Shown here: positions 1-6,761 of the stretch, piece after piece
Position numbering within the stretch: the first letter of the stretch is position 1
How the letters are laid out: every line of letters begins with the position of its first letter
Assembly (NCBI GenBank): GCA_003641795.1
Contig: QNAP01000012.1
Coordinates: forward strand, 1-16,250
Direction of reading: 5' to 3'
Length of the DNA: 16,250 bases
DNA from: Thermotogae bacterium
GTDB lineage: Bacteria; Thermotogota; Thermotogae; UBA12178
The notes under the pieces: model-generated
Database searches by the model: none
Seen by the model: only the letters and a program-made list of their open reading frames with translations
What the model was told of the DNA's origin: nothing
Translations under genes and position numbers: made by a program

Positions 1-146
1 CTCACTCGGCGCTCGTGAGGCTGTGTAGTCGTGAGGGATTCTGGAATGGTGGGATGAAAGAGCTCGCTACATCCATGTAGCTCGGTGCCCGCTTGTACGA
101 GTGCTCGCTTCGGCACTTCGCAAGACAAGCTTCCTGCAATGTGAAA
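1..146 (-). repeat. Dispersed repeat, left-edge copy (inverted relative to the 15905 copy)
   Basis: Read on the minus strand from 146 downward, this stretch starts TTTCACATTGCAG, runs through a GCGAGCACTC...ACAAGCGGGCAC core, and continues to a GAATCCCTCACG...ACACAGC block (41 down to 20). The same order of blocks occurs on the plus strand at 15910-16015. Bases 66-81 form a perfect 7-bp hairpin (GCTACAT-CC-ATGTAGC). A same-orientation copy lies at 16168-16250. The unit has no convincing coding capacity. The copy probably extends left of the window. Confidence 0.75.
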
Positions 147-241
147 TCAGAGAAGAAGGCAAAGAAGTCCGTTCAGTGAGCGTGAATTGCCAGAAGCTAT
201 CCCTACCTTTGCCATTGTTGAGTTGTCTACAGCGACTGTTG

Positions 242-433
242 TTACCATCCAGTTCTGAATCGATACGAGATGCCGCATAGCTTCAATAGGATGGAAGATT
301 TCAAGTTGTCCTTGTCGTAATAAGCCTTTCTTCTACCTCTGCCTTGTTTGTTAATGGAGATGGAAGGCAAAAGCTTGTCCAGCTGCTCAATGACCTTTAC
401 AATATCGCCTTTTGAAAGTTCTTGTGGTACCAT
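242..433 (-). pseudogene. Probable transposase N-terminal remnant
   Basis: This is a 63-codon minus-strand reading frame. It starts with ELSKGDIVKVIEQLDKLLPS, has a basic GRGRRKAYYDKDN patch at about residues 32-44, and then LKSSILLKLCGIS. That pattern resembles the N-terminal region of IS4/IS5-type transposases, where a (K/R)-Y-D-(K/E)-x-x-L segment precedes a hydrophobic LLxLxGI helix. The frame stops straight after this motif and no DDE catalytic core follows in any frame before the repeat copy at 1-146. No convincing ribosome binding site precedes it. If the assignment is right, it is a decayed insertion sequence cut short. The assignment rests on motif memory only; a small unknown ORF is the alternative. 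Confidence 0.4.
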
Positions 434-580
434 TCATTCGTGCTTTCTTTCCTATTCGAGATATTTCACTGGTACCGCCATTGAATGTGGGAGGCACACT
501 TTTTTCGTGACACCCTATTATGACACCGTCATGGGCCATCGACGTACACGTTTGCGAGGAATGCTTGGAACCCACCAAAG
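434..580. other. Non-coding stretch, no gene seen
   Basis: No reading frame here has a credible start, ribosome binding site or recognisable product. A TGACACC heptamer occurs twice (508-514 and 521-527). The stretch may be the upstream end of the decayed insertion sequence at 242-433, but no terminal inverted repeat could be identified. Confidence 0.4.
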
Positions 581-589
581 TGTTAAAAT
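581..589 (+). promoter_or_regulatory. Candidate extended -10 promoter for the fmdB-to-lipoprotein operon
   Basis: TGTTAAAAT fits an extended -10 element (TGn followed by a TATAAT-like hexamer at 584-589). It lies about 30 bases before the first start codon, which leaves a short leader containing the ribosome binding site. No good -35 lies 17 bases upstream: the nearest, TTGGAA at 565-570, is only 13 bases away. This is the only plausible promoter before the long run of plus-strand genes. Confidence 0.4.
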
Positions 590-620
590 AGTTCTGAAAC
601 TTACATGATGGGGGTGGAGT

Positions 621-839
621 ATGCCGCTTTATAGATTCTTGTGTCAAAACTGCGGGAAAGAGGAGCTCTTACTGTTGAAGATGGGGCAGGAGCCACCTTC
701 CTGTCCAAATTGTGGAGGCCAGCTCGAAAAACAAATCAGCGTACCATCTTTGAAGTTAACGTCTGTGCGAAATGGACACGGTGAAATCGGTTCGTGCGGT
801 TCTTGCTCGTCCGGGAATTGCACAAGTTGTGGATTGTGA
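621..839 (+). CDS. FmdB-family zinc ribbon protein
   Basis: This is a 72-residue protein of the FmdB/CxxC_CxxC_SSSS family, small putative regulatory zinc ribbons. It opens with the family hallmark MPLYRFLCQNCG; Cys8 and Cys11 pair with Cys28 and Cys31 to form one zinc site. A glycine/serine-rich tail carries a second set, Cys59, Cys62, Cys67 and Cys70. A strong GGGGTGGAG ribosome binding site lies just before the ATG. It is the first gene of the long plus-strand run, 31 bases before cheW. The molecular role of the family is not well established. Identification is firm from the zinc-ribbon pattern and length; the regulatory role is only a family-level suggestion. Confidence 0.85.
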   Translation: MPLYRFLCQNCGKEELLLLKMGQEPPSCPNCGGQLEKQISVPSLKLTSVRNGHGEIGSCGSCSSGNCTSCGL

Positions 840-870
840 AGATACCACGTAGCAGAGGGGAGGGACTACA

Positions 871-1338
871 GTGGCCGAGATTTCAGTGGTTGTCTTCAAA
901 GTCGGAGATTCCGAGTTTGCCGCAGACATAGCCAACGTTGAGGGTATTGTCACTAAGGGGAAAGTGACCAAACTTCCACAGATGCCGGATTATGTGGAAG
1001 GAATCATGAATCTCCGGGGAGAAGTTCTTCCATTGATAAACCTCAAGAAGAAACTCAACCTGGATTTGCAAGGAACAGTGGACGAGTCCGAAAAGATCAT
1101 GGTCGTCCACCTTGGTGACAAAAAGTACGGTTTCGTAATAGACGAGGTCGAGTCGGTTTCTAGGTTCCGACAAAGCGCCCTCGAGCCCGTTCCTGAATCC
1201 TTAGCTTCCAGCGAAGTCGGATATCTTGCTGGGATTATCAAAGAGGGAGATCGGATGATCATCCTTTTAGATCTTAAAAAGATTTTCACCACTCAAGAAA
1301 GAGTGGACATAGGGAGCGTGCTCAAGCAACTGTCGTGA
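871..1338 (+). CDS. cheW: CheW-like chemotaxis coupling protein
   Basis: This 155-residue protein is essentially a single CheW domain. Such proteins link chemoreceptors to the CheA kinase at the cytoplasmic membrane. The family signature is plain at about residues 41-57 (VEGIMNLRGEVLPLINL, with NLRG at 47-50), followed by the second half-barrel with KYGFVIDEV at 85-93. It starts with GTG, preceded by GGGGAGGG at 857-864. Its stop overlaps the next gene by four bases (GTGA), implying translational coupling to the Ppx-like gene. No CheA, CheY or receptor gene lies in the window, so it may be an additional CheW working with a chemotaxis set elsewhere. Confidence 0.93.
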   Translation: MAEISVVVFKVGDSEFAADIANVEGIVTKGKVTKLPQMPDYVEGIMNLRGEVLPLINLKKKLNLDLQGTVDESEKIMVVHLGDKKYGFVIDEVESVSRFRQSALEPVPESLASSEVGYLAGIIKEGDRMIILLDLKKIFTTQERVDIGSVLKQLS

Positions 1339-2231
1339 GAAACATCGCAGTTGTAGATGCGGGAAGTTCTTCATTTATTCTGACTATACTTTTAGACTCC
1401 ACGGAGATCATTGAAAAAGTCGAAACTGTGAAAATCGGATCCAAAACCGTCCATGGGAAAATCCCGGACGAGGCTATAGCAGAGGCAGCGGCCGTGTTGA
1501 AGAAGTTTGGATCACAAGCGCGAGAGTTCGGAATAAAGGAGCTTTGCGTCTTCGGCACCGGGATCTTCAGAGAAGCGAAAAACGGAAGAGAAGTGTTAGA
1601 GTGTCTCCTCGCTTCTACGGGGTGTAAAGGGAGGGTAATCACATCAAAAGAGGAGGCCGAACTTTCTTTTAGAGCCGCTGTTAGGGATTTTGGATGGAAC
1701 CTCGCTGTCTTTGACGTGGGTGGAATCTCTGTGGAGTACGTTGCATCGAAGGGTGCGGAAAAGGAGATTTGGTCCAAGAAACTCGGTGCTGTAGTGGTGA
1801 GAGAGCGTTTTGAGCTTGTTCCTCCGTTTAGAGTTCGTGCAGTGAAGGAAGCGGTTCAAAGACTTAGTTTGGAACTCCAGCCCGCTGTTGTGCCAGATCG
1901 TGTTGCGGTGGTTGGAAGTGTGGGGGTGTTGGCCGTCGCATTTTTGGAAGGTGCCGAAAGGTTCGAATGGAGTTTACATGGCAAGAAGCTCAAAGAAGCG
2001 CATCTCGATGTGGTGATCGAGAAGGTATCAAGGATGATGCCTTATCAGATAGAGGAACGAGGGGAACTCTTCAAAGGCAGGGGTGACCTTTTTCCTGCTG
2101 GTCTGGTCATTTTGAAAGCCGCGATGAGGTCTGTAGGTCTTTCGGAAATCACAGTGAGTGCCAAAGGTTTCAGACACGAACTGGCACGCGTGTTGGTGGA
2201 GGGGAATGGTTTGGATGGTCTTCGTTTTTGA
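1335..2231 (+). CDS. Ppx/GppA phosphatase-family protein
   Basis: This 298-residue protein is a short, single-unit Ppx/GppA of the ASKHA fold. The family removes terminal phosphate from polyphosphate or from pppGpp. The first phosphate loop is VVDAGSSSFIL (6-16). The GTGIFREAKNG segment (74-84) matches the family's A(T/S)xAxRxAxN block, and the acidic SKEEAEL (104-110) holds the expected catalytic glutamate. The second loop, DVGGISVE (127-134), departs from the usual DIGGGSTE by losing one glycine and the threonine. GRGDLFPAG (248-256) matches the family's R-x-D-x-(I/L)-x-A/P-G block near the C-terminus. The GTG start overlaps the cheW stop, and the end overlaps the HAD gene by 17 bases. Polyphosphate versus nucleotide substrate cannot be decided here. 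Confidence 0.85.
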   Translation: MRNIAVVDAGSSSFILTILLDSTEIIEKVETVKIGSKTVHGKIPDEAIAEAAAVLKKFGSQAREFGIKELCVFGTGIFREAKNGREVLECLLASTGCKGRVITSKEEAELSFRAAVRDFGWNLAVFDVGGISVEYVASKGAEKEIWSKKLGAVVVRERFELVPPFRVRAVKEAVQRLSLELQPAVVPDRVAVVGSVGVLAVAFLEGAERFEWSLHGKKLKEAHLDVVIEKVSRMMPYQIEERGELFKGRGDLFPAGLVILKAAMRSVGLSEITVSAKGFRHELARVLVEGNGLDGLRF

Positions 2232-3018
2232 CATAGACGGTACACTCTTGGAAGAGGGAAGCCGCTTGGATGAAAAAACGAGAGAGTTTCTCCTCACTCT
2301 TTCCCAGGATCATACTCTTATCTTTGCCAGTGGTCGGATGTACAGATCGATCCGTCAATTGCTGGAACGAGAATTTGGCAAGCTTTTCCCTGTCATTGCG
2401 TATAACGGGGCACTGATCGTGGATGAGACGGGAAAGGTTCTCCAAGAAGTCACACTCGATTCGAATGTGGCGGGGGGTATTATTGGATTTCTCAGAACCG
2501 TGGGTGTGCACAGACAAGCTTACGTGTGTGATGTGCTCTTTGTGGAAGAAAACAACGAAAAAGCGAAAGACTATGCTCGGCACTCGGATGTGGAATACGT
2601 GGTCGTGGACGATTTGGCGAAACTTTGCAAGCAGCACCCTCCTTTGAAACTCCTGGTAATAGATGAGGATCAGAGGAAGCTTTCAGACTTGGCGCGATCT
2701 TTGAAAGAGCGTTTTCCTGTGGACGCCTACGGATCTTTCCCGACGTATCTGGAAATCGTATCGCCAGAGATTGGAAAAGGGAAGGCTCTGGGTATTCTTG
2801 CTGAAGTTAAGGGCTTTTCACTTGCAGAAACCGTGGCCTTTGGAGACAGCGACAACGATCTGGAGCTGATAGAAACAGCGGCCGTTGGCGTGGCGGTTGG
2901 GAACGCCACAGAACATTTGAAATCCCGAGCGGATTACGTAACTCGAGCTCTCTTTGCTGAAGGGGTTGTAGAGGGTGTCGAAGCAGTTCTTGATGGTCAT
3001 ATCGTTTCTGGTCATTGA
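2215..3018 (+). CDS. Cof-type HAD-IIB family hydrolase
   Basis: This 267-residue cytoplasmic phosphatase belongs to the Cof/HAD-IIB group, which acts on sugar phosphates and similar small metabolites. All four HAD motifs are visible: FDIDGTL with Asp6 and Asp8, FASGR with Ser39, the lysine of EIGKGKAL (Lys188), and GDSDND at 210-215. The region between, about residues 80-185, is the C2B cap that sets specificity. The ATG at 2215 is preferred over upstream ATGs at 2158 and 2206, because the DIDGT motif then begins at the usual distance from the start and a GGTGGAGGGG site lies 10 bases before it. The start overlaps the Ppx-like gene by 17 bases. The substrate is unknown. Confidence 0.9.
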   Translation: MVFVFDIDGTLLEEGSRLDEKTREFLLTLSQDHTLIFASGRMYRSIRQLLEREFGKLFPVIAYNGALIVDETGKVLQEVTLDSNVAGGIIGFLRTVGVHRQAYVCDVLFVEENNEKAKDYARHSDVEYVVVDDLAKLCKQHPPLKLLVIDEDQRKLSDLARSLKERFPVDAYGSFPTYLEIVSPEIGKGKALGILAEVKGFSLAETVAFGDSDNDLELIETAAVGVAVGNATEHLKSRADYVTRALFAEGVVEGVEAVLDGHIVSGH

Positions 3019-3832
3019 GCTGGGTATCCTTTTTTCAAGTGAGATGTTTCTGGTAGATGGCGGCGTTAACAACATCATCTTGACGAGTTTACCAGCTACT
3101 CCACTGCCAGCTTCTAAGGTAGCCGGTACGGATGTACTGCTGAACCTCTTGGTGCCGGACATGGAATACATAACTTTGGGATCGTGTTCTGATTTCTCTG
3201 CGGTTGAGAATCTTGGAAGGCAGATTGGAAGGTTGTTCAAAACAAAAGGGATCGATTTCTGGGTCTTTGGTTCTTTCAAGGTGATAGCGGATGATTCCAA
3301 CGATGTTTTGAGCAGGGTTTCGAGGTCGCCCTTCTTGACAGCTCATGTAATGTCGACTCTTGCGCACGGGCTCCAGACTGCTGGAGTGGTACCGGTCTTC
3401 GATTTCAGGAAGGGATACGATGTTGATGTGTTGCAAGCCCTCATATCGCGAAGAGCAGTCTATCCATTCGTCGTTTCCAGTGATGAAGAGGCCAAAGAGA
3501 TCTCGGGAATAGGATTTGTCAGGCCTTACTTTGTTGACACGGGTAATGTGTGGTTGCTTCACAACGGAAACTCCGTGCAGTTGGAGTATACGTGGAACGA
3601 GCTTCAAGAACCGGATTTGGAAGGAGCGAGAAAAGAGATTCTGCGCAAATCCATTGTTCTTTTAAAGCCGGAAGTGAGCAAAGGAAAGGGCAGAATCTTC
3701 ATCAAAGAAATACCGGCAAAAGTACCACAAGAAGGGGGCGTTGTGATCTTTGCCAACGACACTTGGTTGATGGATTTGGCACGCGCTGTGTTAAGTGGTG
3801 CTGAACCCGCTACGGGAAGGAAGAGCTGGTGA
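2975..3832 (+). CDS. Divergent GH3-like protein with N-terminal signal or anchor
   Basis: This 285-residue protein begins with Lys3 and a hydrophobic run (about residues 5-20), so it is probably exported or membrane-anchored. Residues 74-147 follow the layout of a glycoside hydrolase family 3 barrel such as NagZ: VENLGRQIGRLFKTKGIDF, then DDSNDVLSRVSRSPFL, then HGLQTAGVVPVFDFRKG where active enzymes have a KHFPGH motif. ARKEILRKSIVLLKPE (218-233) resembles the linker that opens the GH3 second domain. The Lys-His pair and the SDD/SDW nucleophile segment are not recognisable, so catalysis is doubtful. The GTG start is chosen for its AGGGG site nine bases upstream; ATG 2993 is the alternative. 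It overlaps the HAD gene, and the GTG at 3829 overlaps its stop. Confidence 0.6.
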   Translation: MSKQFLMVISFLVIELGILFSSEMFLVDGGVNNIILTSLPATPLPASKVAGTDVLLNLLVPDMEYITLGSCSDFSAVENLGRQIGRLFKTKGIDFWVFGSFKVIADDSNDVLSRVSRSPFLTAHVMSTLAHGLQTAGVVPVFDFRKGYDVDVLQALISRRAVYPFVVSSDEEAKEISGIGFVRPYFVDTGNVWLLHNGNSVQLEYTWNELQEPDLEGARKEILRKSIVLLKPEVSKGKGRIFIKEIPAKVPQEGGVVIFANDTWLMDLARAVLSGAEPATGRKSW

Positions 3833-3843
3833 GGGGGGTCCCG

Positions 3844-6180
3844 ATGACATCGAAACCGATTTTGGAGACGAAGAGCTTAGTAGGGAAAGGAAAGTATGTT
3901 GGTAAGTTTTTGAGACGAGTGGAAGGTATGGAAAAAGTGATGGGCAAGGCCAAATATGTAGCTGACCTCAAAATGGATGGTATGCTGTATGTAAAACCCG
4001 TTTTGGCCTGTCATGCCCATGCCGTGGTAAGGGCAATCGATACCTCAAAAGCTGAGCGATTGCCAGGCGTTGTTCGTGTGGTCACCGCTGCGGACATTCC
4101 AGGCCAGAACGAGCTGGGAGAGGTCGTTCATGACTATCCCATGCTTGTGGCGGTGGGAGACAAAGTCAGATTCGATGGTGATATGGTTGCCCTCGTGGTG
4201 GCCAACACTGCGGAGGCTGCTCAACGAGGTGTGGAGAATGTGGATGTGAAGTACGAAGTCCTCCAACCCGTTTTAACCATCGATGAGGCCTTGAAGGATC
4301 AAATCCACGTGCATGAACCTTCCAACGTGCGCTATTTCCACAAAGTGCGCAAGGGAGATGTTGAGAAAGGATTTGCCCAGAGCGATTACGTATTCGAAGA
4401 CACCTTTGAGGTGGGATATCAGGAGCACGCTTACTTGGAACCGCAGGGGATGATCGCGATCCCAGATATCGACGGGGGTATCACCATCTATGGTTCCATG
4501 CAATGCCCCTATTATGTTCAAAGCGCTGTTGCTCGTGTGTTGGGTTTCGATCTATCGAGGGTCAAAGTGGTCCAGACCGAAACTGGTGGAGCTTTTGGAG
4601 GAAAAGAAGATGTACCTTCCTACATTGCTGCTCCTGCGGCGTTGTGTGCCTACTTGACCGGCAAGCCGGTGAAGTTCGTGTTATCGCGCGAGGAAGATCT
4701 CCGCATGACCAGCAAGCGCCATCCTGTGCGTGTTTGGTTAAGAGTGGGCGTGAAAGAGGATGGCACCTTGATGGCTGTAGAAGCTAAGGTTTGGGGAGAC
4801 ATGGGCGCCCATGGGACTCTCAGCCCCATCGTTTTGTGGAGGAGCAACGTTCACGCTGCAGGATCTTACAGAGTGAATAACGTGAAAGTGGACGTGTGGG
4901 GTGTCTACACCAACAAAGTACCCACGGGAGCGTTTCGTGGGTTTGGCAGTCCTCAGGTTTTCTTCGCTTTCGAGTCCATGATGGATGAGATAGCTGGCCA
5001 CCTCGGAATCGATAGACTCGCTTTTAGGCGGAAGAATGCCCTTTCTCCAGGAGAATCCACGGTGACCGGTCAAATCCTCGACGAAAGTACCGGTGCTCTC
5101 GAAACACTGCAGCAGGCAGAGGGGATGAGCAATTGGGATGATCTGCTGAAGAAAGTTGAGGAGTTCAATAGGAAGGATCCCTTGAAGAAAAAAGGGGTGG
5201 GTATTGCGCATATCCACTATGGTGTTTCCCTGGGAGCCATGGGGAATCCCCTCGATGCTTCAGGAGCATTTGTACAGGTATACAAAGACGGTAGGGTTGG
5301 GATTCACGTGGGCGGCACTGAGATGGGGCAAGGTATGAAGACCGCTATGGCTGCCATCGCGGCAGAAACGTTGGGACAGAAGATCGAAATGATCAAAGTT
5401 TACCAGCCTGACACGTCTTATGTACCCGATTCTGGGCCCACCGTTGCTTCGAGAACGACCCTCTTCAGTGGGAACGCCGTGCGCATGGCGTGCGAATCCT
5501 TAAGGGAACGAATGGTAAAAGCGTTTGCCGCGTTCATGGGGGTAAAGCCTTCACTGGTAGAGGTTTCCGATGGTAGATTTCGTTGCCCTGTTGGGGAAAT
5601 GAGCTTTGAAGAAGCCGCCGCCATGTGCGACAAAGACAACGTACCTCTTTCGGAAACCGGATGGTTTGCTTCTCCAAAGCTTTCTTGGGATCCGGAAAAG
5701 GGTTTCGGTGATGCCTACCTAACCTATGCCTTCGCCACTCAAATCGTGGTGGTGGAGGTGGACATGATAACCGGTGCGGTGAAAGTGGAGAAGGTCTTCA
5801 CGTCTCACGATGTTGGGCGTGCCATAAACCGCGACGCGGTGATCGGACAGATACAGGGGGGCTTTGTTCAAGGTATGGGGTACGCTTTAATGGAATTCGT
5901 CCAGTATGACGAGAGCGGGAGGATGCTTACTGAGAATTTCAACACTTACGTCATTCCCACCATCCACGAAACCCCGAAATTCGAGATAAGTCTCGTGGAA
6001 AAGCCTTTCAAACTCGGTCCGTACGGTGCCAAGGGCATCGGCGAACCCTCGCTGATTCCCACGCCCGCCGCTGTGGCAAACGCTGTATCCCACGCCATTG
6101 GCAAGCGCGTTAAGCGTTTACCCATGACTCCAGAGTACATCTTGAGCTTGATGGTTCGGGATGAAGGGGAGGTGGTGTGA
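3844..6180 (+). CDS. Xanthine dehydrogenase-family molybdopterin-binding subunit
   Basis: This 778-residue large subunit of a molybdenum hydroxylase has the family's normal length. These enzymes hydroxylate purines, other N-heterocycles or aldehydes, passing electrons to separate 2Fe-2S and FAD subunits. An N-terminal a/b hammerhead-type domain (from about GMEKVMGKAKYVADL) precedes the cofactor domains. Visible motifs are QTETGGAFGGKE (from Gln244), GAFRGFGSPQ with Arg365, GGTEMGQGMKT, and GAKGIGEPS with the catalytic Glu734. Glu199 (HAYLEP) and Arg365 match the two substrate-contacting residues of true xanthine dehydrogenases, favouring a purine-like substrate. The ATG follows an AGGGGGG site; a GTG at 3829 overlapping the previous stop would add five residues. 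No electron-transfer subunit or cofactor gene is nearby. Confidence 0.92.
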   Translation: MTSKPILETKSLVGKGKYVGKFLRRVEGMEKVMGKAKYVADLKMDGMLYVKPVLACHAHAVVRAIDTSKAERLPGVVRVVTAADIPGQNELGEVVHDYPMLVAVGDKVRFDGDMVALVVANTAEAAQRGVENVDVKYEVLQPVLTIDEALKDQIHVHEPSNVRYFHKVRKGDVEKGFAQSDYVFEDTFEVGYQEHAYLEPQGMIAIPDIDGGITIYGSMQCPYYVQSAVARVLGFDLSRVKVVQTETGGAFGGKEDVPSYIAAPAALCAYLTGKPVKFVLSREEDLRMTSKRHPVRVWLRVGVKEDGTLMAVEAKVWGDMGAHGTLSPIVLWRSNVHAAGSYRVNNVKVDVWGVYTNKVPTGAFRGFGSPQVFFAFESMMDEIAGHLGIDRLAFRRKNALSPGESTVTGQILDESTGALETLQQAEGMSNWDDLLKKVEEFNRKDPLKKKGVGIAHIHYGVSLGAMGNPLDASGAFVQVYKDGRVGIHVGGTEMGQGMKTAMAAIAAETLGQKIEMIKVYQPDTSYVPDSGPTVASRTTLFSGNAVRMACESLRERMVKAFAAFMGVKPSLVEVSDGRFRCPVGEMSFEEAAAMCDKDNVPLSETGWFASPKLSWDPEKGFGDAYLTYAFATQIVVVEVDMITGAVKVEKVFTSHDVGRAINRDAVIGQIQGGFVQGMGYALMEFVQYDESGRMLTENFNTYVIPTIHETPKFEISLVEKPFKLGPYGAKGIGEPSLIPTPAAVANAVSHAIGKRVKRLPMTPEYILSLMVRDEGEVV

Positions 6181-6758
6181 TGGTCACGAAGGAGTTAAAG
6201 CGCTTCAAGAAGGCCGGTGTTGATATCGTTATCGCGAAGGGAGACATAACGACCGAGAGGGTCGATGTCATAGTTAACGCTGCCAACTCACAGCTCAAAC
6301 ATGGAGGAGGAGTCGCCGGTGCAATAGTCAGAGCCGGCGGTCTATCGATACAGAAAGAGAGTGACGAGTACGTTGCCAAGCACGGTCCAGTGCCAACTGG
6401 TGGTGTCGCAGTCACGGGGGCGGGGAGCCTCCAAGCGAAGTATGTGATCCACGCCGTGGGTCCGATTTGGAAAGGCGGTAGAAATGGAGAAGATGAAAAG
6501 CTCGCCAGTGCTGTTTACAACAGCTTGAGAAAGGCACATGAGTTAGGGCTGCGCACTATTTCCATGCCTGCCATAAGCAGTGGTATCTTTGGATTTCCGA
6601 AAGAAAGATGCGCCGAGATCTTTTTCAAGACCATAGCACGCTTTTTGAAAGAACACAGAGAAATGAGTCTGAAAGAGATCAGGCTTTGCAATATAGACGA
6701 AGAAACGTGTGAGATCTTCCTCCAAAAGTCCGAGATCCTTCAGAAAGAGGAGGTATAG
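6180..6758 (+). CDS. Macro-domain (ADP-ribose-binding) protein
   Basis: This 192-residue protein is almost entirely one macro domain, which binds ADP-ribose or its derivatives and in some members removes ADP-ribose from proteins or hydrolyses related phosphates. GDIT with Asp22 contacts adenine. IVNAANSQLKHGGGVAGAI (31-49) and ISSGIFGFP (132-140) form the two phosphate and ribose loops. The first loop has Val-Ala-Gly where MacroD-type hydrolases have Val-Asp-Gly, so it is closer to the archaeal Af1521 type. The ATG overlaps the XDH-like stop (TGATG) and follows GGGGAGGT; a GTG at 6177 is also possible. It ends three bases before alaS. Binding is well supported; enzymatic activity is not shown. 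Confidence 0.92.
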   Translation: MVTKELKRFKKAGVDIVIAKGDITTERVDVIVNAANSQLKHGGGVAGAIVRAGGLSIQKESDEYVAKHGPVPTGGVAVTGAGSLQAKYVIHAVGPIWKGGRNGEDEKLASAVYNSLRKAHELGLRTISMPAISSGIFGFPKERCAEIFFKTIARFLKEHREMSLKEIRLCNIDEETCEIFLQKSEILQKEEV

Positions 6759-6761
6759 CAC

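Noticed and set aside
508..527. TGACACC direct repeat as an operator or target-site duplication
   Set aside because: Two heptamers 13 bases apart in non-coding sequence are within chance expectation, and no element lies between them.
387..647. Minus- and plus-strand frames over 348-647 as genes
   Set aside because: They overlap each other and the fmdB start, have no ribosome binding site and encode no recognisable motif.
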